From contig OZ029927.1 in the NCBI GenBank assembly GCA_964023275.1, forward strand, positions 2,713,715 to 2,777,714: a DNA stretch of 64,000 bases. Reading direction: 5' to 3'. The position numbers were made by a program, and so were the translations under genes. Shown here piece after piece: positions 37,901 to 47,846 of this stretch. A model generated the notes under the pieces. It had not been told where the DNA came from. It worked only from the letters and a program-made list of their open reading frames with translations, and did no database searches. This DNA is from Norana najaformis (taxonomy: Eukaryota > Annelida > Clitellata > Crassiclitellata > Hormogastridae). Within the stretch, counting starts at the first letter, position 1; every line of letters starts with the position of its first letter.

Positions 37901-40900
37901 TTTGAGGAAGGAGGAAGAGAGGAGGATAGAAGCATTCGAGATGAAATGTCTAAGAATGATCATGCAAATATCGTGGATGGAAATGCGGTCAAATGAATGG
38001 GTACTGGAAGCGGCTGGAGTAGAGAGGAATCTTTTGAAGACAGTAAGGAAAAGGAAATTGATCTATTTTGGCCACATCATGAGGAAGGAGGGAACATGCA
38101 TCGAGAAGGAGATAATACAAGGCACAATACCGGGAGGACGGAAAAGAGGAAGACCGAGAATAAACTGGTTGGACAACATCAGGGCATGGACTGGGCTAAC
38201 AATGGAGGAGATGCTCAGGCTGGTGGAAGACAGAGGACACTGGAGGAACATTGTGCATGATGCGGCCGAATCTCGGAACGAGGAAGGCTGAGAACAGAAC
38301 ATGCACCAGGATGACTCTGTAGCAGATTATAGTCTTCATTGATCATCATCAAAGCTAAGAAAAATCATCCACAATATCACTTAAATTTAGCTAACCAGGT
38401 CCCAGATTAACGATGCACATGCCTGGTTAAATTATCAATTTCAACTTCATTTCCAAATGACAAGGCCATTTTTTTTTATTGATCATATGACAAAAAAATT
38501 ATTGTATGTGCGTGTATGCATGTACGTATGCTTGCATGTATGTGTGTATGCATGTATGCATGCATGTATGCATGCATGCTTGAATGTATGTATGTTTCTG
38601 AGCATTTATAAAGCACATTTGAAATACATCTCAAATGGGTCGAAACATTTCTTCATGCCCTTGTAAAAAGAAGGTCATAGACAAAACAGAGGCTTCACAA
38701 ATGCTAGGAATTTACCTTCCCCAGGTGTCGTGACCATCACAAGTCAAAGGTCGTAGTTCATCCAAGGGATAAGCATAATTCAGGTAACCATTGTAGGCAT
38801 GCTGAAACATCCGTGCTACACGATCTCTGTCAGAACAAACACAAGAAGAAAGTTAGGCCAGGCAAGGTAAGGCAAGGGTGGTACACGCCTCTTTCCATAT
38901 CATAATCGTAATCCCGAGATTTCTACAGCACCCAACGAAAGCCGTGCTGCGGGGACCAGCTTATTCACAGGCGCTCAGACAAAACAAAATCGATAGGCAA
39001 AAGGGTTTGGTTCCAGGTCAAGATCCAAAAGTCAGACGGAGAGACAGAGTGGCAGCTACAGGGGGCGGTGTCTGAGGTTGGAGAGAAGAGAGAGATAAGA
39101 GGAAGAGGGGTAATCTTGAGAGATTTCTACAGCGCCCAAGGAAAGCTAAGTCGCGGGAACCAGCTTATTCACAGGCGCTCAGTCAAAACAGAATCGATAG
39201 GCAAAAGGATTCGGTTCCAGGTCAAGATCCAGGAGTCAGGCAGTAGACAGTCGGATGGCTACAGTGGATGACGTTTGAAATTGAAGCGAGAAGAGTGATA
39301 AGGAGAAGAGGAAGAATCAGGATAAGATTTTTGGAAAAGAAGTGTTTTCAGTCTTGAGCGAAAGACTTGCGCAGAAACTGAAAGAGGTGAAGTGCTGATG
39401 AGTCCGTATGATGGACCAGATAATTGTCGTAATTCTGACGGGAGTTTATTCAAGAGGGGTGGGGCAGCTATGGCTATGAAGTGATTTCCAAATTTTAACG
39501 ATGAGGTGATGGGAGGGCGAAGAAGTGTTAGGACAGATGAGGAGCGGGTTGAGCGGAGTGGTTGGATTGTAAATAATTGACGAAGACAGGAGGGTTGGGA
39601 GGATTGAAGTGTGTTGTAGGTGAGGGATAAGTCCTTGTACTTTATTCGTTCTGGTATTTTAAGCCAGTCGAAGTGATTTCAGAACAGAAGTGATGTGATG
39701 GTATTTGGGAGGTTTGGTGACGGCATGAGTGAGAGCATTCTGAATCCCTTGAAGGCGATTTATTTGGGTTTTGTCTGTATTGAGGAAAAGTGAATTACAG
39801 TAATCAAGTTTTGCATGGACTATGGATGTGGCAATGGTAGAAGCAGTTTTGAAATCAAGCATAGGGCGGATTCTGCGGAGGTCACGAATATGCAGGAAGC
39901 AAGAGCGGTAAAGATGGGTGATATGATCAGAAAAGATTAACTATTTTGGTAATGACTGGGACAAGGACAGATGCACAGTCTTTCAGTAAGGAGGTGGGTA
40001 TAGGGTCAAGTTCGCACTGTTTGTTTGGAAGTGATTTTAACAAACTTAATATTTCAGACTCTGATGTGGGTTGAAAGACAGATAAGGAGGATCGAGGTGG
40101 GGAGGGTGGGGAGTCATGAGTGGGGGAAAGAGCATCATCAGACTGGTTATTGGTGGTTTTTGGAAGAAGAGATTGAAGAGAGAGACGTAGGGTACTAATT
40201 TTGTTCGAAAAGAAAGAACAGAACGAGTCAGCTATTGAAGAAGACGGAAGAGAATTTGGAAGTGGGCTGGCTGAGTTTCGATGGAGGAGTTGGTTTATGG
40301 TTTTCCAGAGCAGGCGAGGGCTAGAGGATCGAGAACGAATTAGTGAGGAGTAAAAACTCTGCTTAGCTGCAGTAAGAAGGTGACGGTATTTATTTGTGGC
40401 AGATTTAAGGGCAGAAAGAAGTTGAAGATCCCTGGTGCATTTGTAGGCATGCTCAAGGCATCGCTGGAAAGACCTAAAGGCCTGGAGATAGGAACTGAAC
40501 CAAGGATTGTTAGAGTGAGAGCTGGATTTTGTAATAATAGGAGCATGTTTGTCAAGGATGGTGGAAAGAGTGGTTTTGTAGGAAGACAGAAGGTCATCAA
40601 GAGAAGAGGGTGGATTTAAAACGAGGTCAGAACAGGAAATATCTTGTACGAAGGCTTCAATATTTATTGAACTAATGCGACGGAAAGAATGAAAGACAGG
40701 ATCAGGACGTGGAGTCGGAAGAATGTTAAGACATGTAAAAATGGGGTAATGATCAGATGGTGTGTCAAAAGAAAAAGATATACATGTATCAGGTGATAGG
40801 GTGGAGAATGATGATGTGATAATAAGGTCAAGTGTGTGATTGTGAATGTGGGTGGGGAATTTGACATGTTGAACCAGATTAGTTGAAGATAATAGGGTGA

Positions 40901-42053
40901 GGAATTCAGAAGCAAATGTGTCAGACATGTATACTGAAGTCACCTGTGATCAGAAATTCATGAGGTGTAGTGGCAGCAGTGGAGAGAAGGGTGGTAAATT
41001 CTTTCAAGAAGACTGATAGAGGGCTTGAATATGAAGAGGAGGATGGAGGGCGATATACATTAAAGATAGTCAGATTTGTGTGAGGAAGTTTGAGAGTAAT
41101 TGATGCACATTCAAACGAGCGGAAAAAGGAACCAGGTGAGTCTAAAACTGTGGCAGGTTCTCGGGTGAGAAAGGCAATACCACCTCCAGTTGGATTTATA
41201 TGGTAGGGGGAAGATGGTTTGCAGGGACGAAGTGTACTGTAAAGATGGTAGCCAGGAGGAATACAGTCTTCATATTGAGCAAGAGTTGTGTTTAAATTAA
41301 GCCAGGTTTCAGATAAGGCAAATATGTCAGGCGGGTGAGAAAAGAGGGCTATATCACTAATTTCTTGGGAATGTGCAGGATGCAGTAATGATCGAATATT
41401 TAGCGTGCAAATTAAGAAGCGACTATTGTCTGTATTGTGAGTATTGTCAAGGATCCTGGAGGATGAAATTCTAGAAGGAGGAGGATACTTAGGAGGAGGC
41501 GAAGGAGGAGGACATGAATAAAAATTCAGTGGGCCAGGATTTGGGTGGATGTCTACGGACAGTAGGATCAATATGTTGAAGAAGGTATGGCGGGTGAGGT
41601 ACTGCGGTGGTCGCCTGAGAGATGAAGTTAGGAAGAACGATAAAGGAATGAAACACATATGTCCATACTGCATAGTCGCTGTGCCAAACTGGGCGCAGTA
41701 AAAATGGGAGTAGCATCATAGCATCACTCCGAAACATCACTCATCTACCACGCCATTTCAATTAACGTAAAGACTGCAGAGACTCTTAAAGTTGATATTG
41801 TTTCTGTTTTTACTCTTAACATCGCTATATTATTGAGCAACATTGAGTGTATTCTTAGGGATACGTCATCGCAAACGTCTAAACGATGTAACATCACTCA
41901 TACATTCATTTCACCAAATGTCACTGTAAAGTAATCACCAAAAACTCACCTGTATTGCAAGATGTCTTTCTCTGTTAACTTCTTAGATAACCTGCCATTA
42001 CAAAATAATATTAAGCAAAATAAGGCATACAGAATAAATCGACACGAGGCCAT
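25901..42053 (-). CDS. EDEM2: EDEM2-like ER-degradation alpha-mannosidase (12 exons, complete)
   Basis: Exons: 42053-41950, 38826-38716, 36776-36631, 36155-36030, 35417-35206, 34395-34254, 33870-33746, 33055-32911, 30526-30405, 29431-29263, 28307-27999 and 26313-25901; 2124 nt, 707 aa. All phases agree. A signal peptide ([13 protein letters not shown] core) is followed by a GH47 domain (about 30-480): [109 protein letters not shown] and the Ca-binding end FNTEAHP. Known role of the family: trimming mannose from misfolded glycoproteins in the ER lumen for ERAD. The [16 protein letters not shown] ending and the last residues ([15 protein letters not shown]) match EDEM2 rather than EDEM1 or 3. 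The linker after the domain (about 490-690, Pro/Ser/Gln-rich) makes it ~130 aa longer than human EDEM2. Three introns hold LINEs. Confidence 0.95.
28925..29092 (+). mobile_element. MITE-like repeat, family A
   Basis: Best preserved copy: tttttctatagcgactgtat, ggcctcgaccctgttcattt, gtgaatttatcgtgtaagat, ccttcaccaccgctgcccgt, acgccatttaaggtcccc and actagcccgagattcaaatc. No ORF. Lies in EDEM2 intron 10. Confidence 0.75.
30600..32720 (+). mobile_element. Decayed LINE (CR1/L2 type) with a 2A-like peptide
   Basis: At 30900-31070 a frame reads [19 protein letters not shown], then [20 protein letters not shown] and [11 protein letters not shown]. This is the start of an APE endonuclease domain immediately after a 2A motif (DTEINPGP, 30916-30939). 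The 31245-31796 frame continues with [33 protein letters not shown] and [10 protein letters not shown], the central and C-terminal endonuclease motifs. After 31800 only broken pieces of the linker and early RT region remain ([19 protein letters not shown] near 32390, TPLKQLFT near 32550). Multiple stops and frameshifts show that it is dead. It lies in EDEM2 intron 8, opposite to the gene. Confidence 0.8.
33225..33495 (+). mobile_element. LINE/SINE 3' end with (ATTAG)n tail
   Basis: A short frame [11 protein letters not shown] resembles the CR1/L2 terminal motif. It is followed by the shared core cagttgatgccttgtgcaat and a terminal attagattagatcagataag microsatellite. Lies in EDEM2 intron 7. 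Confidence 0.55.
34520..34745 (+). mobile_element. SINE 3' module (ATTAGATTACATT end)
   Basis: Contains agcagcaatcatcaattaat then gtcttatgcatttccag and attaaattagattacattc, parallel to 28440-28540 (gcaatcatcgactgatgcct, then ttggattagattacattag). It is the same 3' module as at 33418-33490. Confidence 0.5.
34815..34975 (+). mobile_element. 5S rRNA-derived SINE (SINE3-like) or 5S pseudogene
   Basis: The segment ttaagcaacgtcaagagc, gtacttagaagggtgacc and cagaataccaggcaactgca follows the order of the 3' half of animal 5S rRNA (TTAAGCAACGTC, GTACTTGGATGGGTGACC, GGGAATACCAGGTGCTGTA) with several substitutions. The sequence before it (ggtctggttcagcagg, tggtgttaagc) is a weaker match to the internal promoter part. 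Too degenerate to be a working 5S gene. Lies in EDEM2 intron 5. Confidence 0.7.
37165..38330 (+). mobile_element. RTE-type LINE, 5'-truncated, intact RT ORF
   Basis: One uninterrupted 372-codon frame (37173-38291) covers the RT palm and C-terminus: [11 protein letters not shown] (motif A Asp), [16 protein letters not shown] (motif B), [10 protein letters not shown] (catalytic YADD), [38 protein letters not shown] and [16 protein letters not shown]. The endonuclease and RT fingers are absent, so it is a 5'-truncated copy. Absence of stops points to a young insertion. It lies in EDEM2 intron 2, opposite to the host gene. Confidence 0.92.
38500..38605. repeat. Imperfect (ATGT/ATGC)n microsatellite
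   Basis: Run of gtatgcatgtacgtatgctt and related tetranucleotides just after the RTE-type LINE, possibly its tail. Confidence 0.8.
38890..39098 (-). mobile_element. Second, truncated 3' tail of the L2/CR1-type LINE
   Basis: Plus strand reads cgtaatcccgagatttctac, agcacccaacgaaagccgtg and acaaaacaaaatcgataggc, then stops matching near 39098 where the next, longer copy starts. Two copies of the tail thus lie in tandem in EDEM2 intron 1. Confidence 0.8.
39105..41740 (-). mobile_element. L2/CR1-type LINE with 2A-like motif and deleted RT core
   Basis: Minus strand, 5' to 3': a hydrophobic leader, [17 protein letters not shown] (2A-like, 41553-41530), an APE endonuclease ([51 protein letters not shown]), a frameshift near 40930, then the end of the endonuclease ([23 protein letters not shown]), the linker and the first RT block ([20 protein letters not shown]). 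At about 39930 the frame jumps to [19 protein letters not shown] and KLDYCNSLF, the RT C-terminus. The palm with its catalytic YADD is missing. The 3' UTR (39105-39400) ends in the tail seen in about nine other places. It lies in EDEM2 intron 1, same strand as the gene. Confidence 0.88.
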
Positions 42054-42439
42054 TAACACGATCAGCGTTAAACATCCTTACACAAGGTACGGTAACATTC
42101 TACTCAGGAGCGCTTCGAAACAACGCGGAGACACAGGCCTTCTCTAACAGGCCCACCAGCTTACATAAAAATATGCATTTAACCCTTTGTATTTCATTTA
42201 TACGGAATATTATATGCCGATGGCCGTGTTCCAATTGGATTTTGGAACTGGGAGTTACAAGAGGAGTTAAAACTGACTCCTCTGCATGAACTTTCTTATC
42301 AAGTTTGGATAACTTCTGATAACTTTGGCTAATGCAGTTATATTAAGCGCTCCAACGGAGTCCGTACAGGAACAGTTATTTAAAGTTATTTAAAACGACC
42401 AATGTACCTGATATTTGTATCTCTATCAAACTTTGTATC

Positions 42440-42570
42440 TCTATTTAATAGGCACCTATAAATAGCAGGGAGTGTCTGTGTCTATATTTACCGCTTTAAG
42501 CGTCTCTATTAGCCTCCCTGTAAACCACCGTATGGGGCCTGTCTATTTATAGGCACCTATAAATAGTAGC
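42440..42570. repeat. Repeated perfect palindrome in EDEM2 5' flank
   Basis: At 42545-42568 ctatttatagg-ca-cctataaatag is an 11-bp perfect inverted repeat with a 2-nt centre. A near copy (taataggcacctataaatag) lies at about 42447-42467. They are ~100 bp apart, separated by ctctattagcctccctgtaa. Confidence 0.8.
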
Positions 42571-43644
42571 AGGCTGCCTGCTTTGCACTGTGTCATGTAT
42601 TGTAACTGAGGTGTCCCTCTACTTGTATTTCTATTTACTACTGATCGTATCTCTAATTGTATCTCCAGCCACCACTCTACCCATGCATATGTATATGTGA
42701 ATATCGATCACTGGCTCAGTGCCAAGTCATGTGACCAGGTCATGTATGGCCACCGGCGGATGCAGAGGTCGGGCTGATGGACGTACGTACCTTCACCAAC
42801 TTTCCCCCTAATTTTCTCAATTATTTCTGATCCCCAGACCCCAAAAACACATTGCCCCATGTAGTTTCGAGTCCTGGATCAGATCCATCAAGTTTTGACG
42901 AAAAGATCGAAACTTTTGAAAATCTCAAATTTTCAGAGTCAAATCTGGCAAGGAATTTCGCTGTGTTTGGCAGTCGGCTCAACACATGGCACGGATAGCT
43001 TCACAGTCCGTCAATGTATCGTGTCAACGCCGAGCGTACCGTGTTAAAGTCATGGATTACCTGTTCTCTGGTGGCACTTAATAAATGCAGAAATAATAAT
43101 AATCAAGGAGGCAATGGATGATCTAAAGAGGTTGCCAGTTCCAGCATAGACAAAGTCACCCACTTGAAGGAACTGCTGCTCTACTCGCTGCTGTTCTAGT
43201 CCTCGACTGAGTCATGAGCATGCTCAGAGCAACAATAGAATATGCCATGAGCAAACTAACCATTTTCCCGCCCATGTGATATGCACAGGTAACTCAGATT
43301 TTGGGGAACCAATTTGATGTGGTGCCCTTCCCAATGTCACTCCCTCAGGGTATGTTAACATTCAGATGGGCAGCTGTAGTGAATGTACATCTAGGATCTC
43401 ACGGGATAAATTCATAGACATATGAGCAGGGTCACGGCGCTACATTTAATTTATATTTAAAACAAACACTGGACAAAGGAAATAGCTAGAGCAAAGTGAC
43501 ACACACACATGGACACACACACACACACACACACAGACTGACAGAGACAGAGACAAAAGAGAGTCCCTCACTCATTTGATTAACTCTACTTAAGAGTTTT
43601 TTAGTGTCAGGCATGTTAGACTACAGAACTTTATTTTTGTAGCA

Positions 43645-43798
43645 CCAGTGGCAGTTCCAGGATGGGGGGTCAAAAACATTTCCAGAGGGGCGCCATATTC
43701 TGGCAGTCCACCAAGCATCGGTCTGGTCTGGGGGGCTGGCATATAACCAAGAGGGGCGAACCGCCCCCACGCGCCTATAGCTAAATCCGCCACTGTGC
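43645..43798. mobile_element. MITE with CAGTGGC terminal inverted repeats
   Basis: Left end cagtggcagttccaggatgg and right end (reverse complement) cagtggcggatttagctata form terminal inverted repeats starting CAGTGGC. The interior is G-rich (ggggggtc, gaggggcg) with no coding capacity. The CAGTGGC ends resemble hAT-type MITEs. A clean 8-bp target duplication is not visible. Confidence 0.6.
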
Positions 43799-44652
43799 AC
43801 AACACTAGAATAAAGAATGTAATACCAGCATATTATTGTACACTGAAATAAAATAAAAGCCATTATAAGAAAGTGCCAAACTTGACCCTTATCTCATAAC
43901 GAACACTACTGAACAGAAATTTATGCATTCAGAAAATATCATAAAGCACATTAACGTCCTACTACCCTGTGCACCAATATAAGGTGTATGAATTCATTTA
44001 CAGCCTGTATCAAGGTAGTGGTGTGGCTTCTGTGTACATCAGATAACGTTTTGACAGTGTCTGGTAATCATGGCCATGACTGCTTTACACTATTTATGCA
44101 GGGTCTACAAGAGCTCTGGTCAAGATACTGAAAATACAACAACACAGTGCCACTGTATCATAATTTAACGTAACCAGACGGCACCCTTTTTAAATTCTCA
44201 TCAGGTTGCCAAACAGACGACATAAGAGTTTAAAGCACAACACAAAACTTCTTGTCAGTCTGTATGAAAACCAAGCATCTTGAAGAGTCTTTTAAAAGGA
44301 GCTCTATAAATTTCCAGTAAATTACATTTTGATAAGCTGAAAATGTTGCACTGTGACACATGGAAAAAACTAAGTAATCAACCGTAGATCATTACGACCT
44401 AAAGGCACAAGGATAAAAGTCTTCAGCATCAGTGCTAAAGTCTGGATTTCCTTGGCACCCGAGCTGAACAAGCAGCTTCATAACATGCACTCAGCTGAGG
44501 TAAATGTCACTATGTTGACACGAATAAGGCAGGACGTAGTTACAGGAGGCCACTGAGCTGATTCAACGTTAGTTGCAGCAGTTCTGTCAAACCTTCCTAA
44601 GGGGACTGAAAACAACTGATTCGGTCAGCAGAGAATGAAATTTTTGCAGCAC

Positions 44653-47600
44653 TCAGTCTTTCGAGAGAGGTTTTTCAACGTTGTTGACAAAGAGACTGTG
44701 AACTATTCCCCCCTTTCGTTTTCCAGAGCTGACTGCTTTGATGTAGGCTGGAGTTCCATCATCAATTGCAAAATGAGTCTCTGTTCCATCATCAACAAAT
44801 TCACCCTAAAAGAAAGTTTTAAATGTTAATTAAGACACCTTCAAAACTCAGAACAATCAACTGAAGCTCCGCTATGGACGTGAGGGATCTGCTTTGTTGG
44901 CACCTAATTTTGAAATAGGTTAGTAATGTAATCTTCAGTCTGTTTCCCTGCCTTCTCTCTATGAGCAACTGACGTCTTACTCAGTGATGTTTGTTGTGTA
45001 CAAGAAACTACTGTTTCCCTTAGTGGTGATACAAAAATGGCTGACTACATAACCATTTGGCCATGTGACGGGAGTTAAGGTTACTAGCTGGACAGATGGA
45101 CAGGCCAAAAGAGTCTTTAGATGGGTGCTGACAATTCCACTGCAGAGATGCTTTATCAGCAATTGGCTGCTGAAGAATGTCATCCTCCACAGACCAAGTG
45201 GCTAAGGGATGTCTGGATACAGCACCTTCTACCATCTGCAAAGGACTGCTTGGCACTGGGTTTCGCATGTTGCGAGCCTCGTTGCCTGTTGTTGTTCCTC
45301 TCCTTTGATGCTACATGGTCCAAGAACTCTATGGTGTCTACCGTCAGCTCTGGATGGGAGTCCATTGCTTGTGCTGTGTGTGTCTGTGGGAGCTTGTCAG
45401 TGGTGACTCTTCTAGTTACCTGAGCACTGTTCACTTATTATTGATTAGCTTTAGTTCTTAATGACTTTAATATAAATGAGGCTGGTGCAGGCAGCAGTTT
45501 TATGAGGTACTTAAAAGAGGCTATAGTAAGTTTATACCTACATACGTATAGACAGACATATAACGACACAACTGAATAACAAAATATACATAATAACAAT
45601 ACTGTTCATTGCATGCTTAAGTATACGGTAAAATAAAATACACGTAATTACAACAATAATAGTAAAATAATAATAATAATAATAATAATAAAATACTGAC
45701 AGATGCAACCCTTGATCTAGGGGAGAACTACTCTAGGTTCAGAGGAAATTCATCAGCTTTTCTGTTACCTTATTTTGCCTCAAGCCACTTGAAAGTGGGG
45801 ATACAGACAATACTTTGGCACTGCTTTTGAACCCACCCTATGATACAACATAAAATTAAATGTAACACATTTGTTTTAATGCTTCTGTAGAAACTCCTCA
45901 GGAACCCTATTTTTTGGGTTACGAGGATCCTTGGCTCAAGTGCGGACAGTCACTTTGTGGACATCCACCCATCCGAGGACCAAGTCAGCTCGATGTTCCT
46001 TCATGGCAAGGTTTATTTAAAGTGCAACAATAACAACAATGCACATTTCCTCTTTATTTTTCAGTGTTTTTGCCTGGTACCTAACTGCCACTGCCTTTAG
46101 AGGACCTACAGACCTAAATGGTCTTTCAAATGATTATTTCCGAATGGTCTTTCATAATGGAATTTAGGAGACAGTCTCATTTCCCAAAGAACTTTTTCTT
46201 GTCAATATCTACCTTTTTACAGGGGCATCATTCCTACATTTGAATGAGGCATCATTCCTACACTGAATCTGATGAAGCAAAAATTAAATATTACTCATAT
46301 AAAGGAACTCACTGTAGTTGGCACACGATGTCCATTCACCCATACATCCAGTGTGTCTTTTTCTGCAAATAATTCATAAATAAATTTAACAATTAACTTA
46401 TAGAATAGTTCCTATAACTTAAGATATCTTAGGGTAATATTAAAATTATTACACAAATGCAGGAATATATTCCTAGAAACAGTCTACATTATGCTTAATT
46501 TTACCATTTATTTAAGCCCCAATCACTCACTCCTCAGGATTTCCATTCAAAACCAAAGTCCCATCTTTTCAAAAAATCTTACCCTGCTTCACTGCTTCAT
46601 TCTACCCACTGCCTTTCCATTTGTTTCAGTCTAAATGACAGCTCATCTGTCTCCACATAGTGACCTTTGAGCAACCAGATCAAGTACTTCCCATGGGGTC
46701 TCTGGACAAATATATGACATTTGGGTGCCACTGTTTTGGGCGCCACTGTTTGGGCGGTGACCATTTTGGGCACCAGTGCTGATTGGGTGCTGGCCGTTTT
46801 GCATATAACAGCTTTGCTTATAAACCAAAATTTATACTTAATCACAACAGTACTATGAAGTAGAATGCAAAGCTCTACAAAAGACATCTGGAAGAAAATG
46901 ACAACAATAGGAAATGATTGAATAGAATGATAGAATGAGTTTCAGGAGGTGAGATGTCTGTGTTTTAGATCTAATTAGGCATCCTACCCAAAACCACCCT
47001 GTACTGTCCTCCTCCATCAGTTGTCCACTGCCACGTTTTCAAGATCTTACTCTGATTTTCTGTAAATTTTTCCAGCTTCTTTCCGTTGACTTCGAGTGAA
47101 TACTGGTACATGAAGCCTTCAACAGCATCAATGGAAATGCTACATCTGACCTTCCCAACGGTGAAATTCTCCACACCAACTAATTTAAACACCCAGTCCT
47201 TTCTCATGATCTCCTAGGAAGCAGAACAAATACTGTTAGTATTGACATACTGATTTTCTGAAACAGCCATCAACAACATGTTGGTCAGGATTTTTCTGTT
47301 CACCAAAGTAACCTTCAACTAAAAAGTCAATTACAAATTATTTATTAACCAAAATGACACATAATCAGAATCCTGTTTCCAATTTGCCTGTGTCTGCAGG
47401 GACGTTGGAAACGTATGCTCATAGTAGCTGGGCTCGGGGTGTGGTTAATCTTCATATCACTACAGTAGAGCTTGACTCCAGCACCAACAGGTAGTCTACC
47501 ACCAATGTAAGACAGATGCTGATTAGTCAAGGTTTAAGCATTGCAATCTTACGTGGAGGACTCTGACACCGACTTTTCACTATAACAATCAGCCAATTTA

Positions 47601-47846
47601 GAAATCCTTTAATTACTGAAATAACAGACAATCAGTCAACTAATAACTCGTTTTTTCACCAACATACAATATAACAGTCAACCAATCAATCAGTCGAGAC
47701 TTATTTATGAAGCAACAGGGCATGCTGACCTTTCCATCAACTCGGATAACCCGCTTTCCGGTTGTAGTTCCATGTTCAAACTGAATCTTGTGAACTCCAT
47801 CACTCAACTTAACTGTCCATTCACCAACCAAATCAGAAGATGCCAT
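44653..47846 (-). CDS. FAIM: FAIM, Fas apoptotic inhibitory molecule (4 exons, complete)
   Basis: Exons: 47846-47730, 47213-46988, 46362-46313 and 44805-44653; 546 nt, 181 aa, against ~179 aa for vertebrate FAIM1. All phases agree (0, 1, 0). The start ATG has G at -3 and G at +4. Family blocks run from the first residues: WTVKLSDGVHKIQFEHGTTT, GKRVIRVDGK, EIMRKDWVFKLVGVENFTVG, YQYSLEVNGKKLEKF, KDTLDVWVNG, GEFVDDGTETHFAID and IKAVSSGKRKGGIVHSL. FAIM is a soluble all-beta protein; in vertebrates it opposes Fas-induced death and protects against protein aggregation. Donor 1 is AAG/GTCAGC and donor 2 GG/GTAGGA, both somewhat weak, but the joined protein is collinear with the family. The C-terminus is charged (VEKPLSKD). 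Confidence 0.95.
46690..46800. repeat. Short TTTGGGC(G)CCACTG minisatellite in FAIM intron 2
   Basis: Four to five imperfect units of about 18-22 bp (atttgggtgccactgt, ttgggcgccactgt, ttgggcggtgaccat, ttgggcaccagtgct) follow one another. Confidence 0.7.

Larger units (their letters stand above)
42054..44652. other. Intergenic between EDEM2 and FAIM; palindromes, MITE, no gene
   Basis: The EDEM2 5' flank holds two copies of a palindromic ataggcacctataaatag motif, a SINE end at about 43068-43110 (gtggcacttaataaatgcag, then aataataataat), a (CA)n run (43500-43535) and a MITE (43645-43798). The 43805-43590 and 43863-43621 frames are chance frames through the MITE. Confidence 0.5.

Noticed and set aside
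37193..38302. Minus-strand ORFs of 79-148 codons and a second plus frame at 37997-38260
   Set aside because: They are shadows of the RTE-type RT frame, which has all the recognisable motifs.
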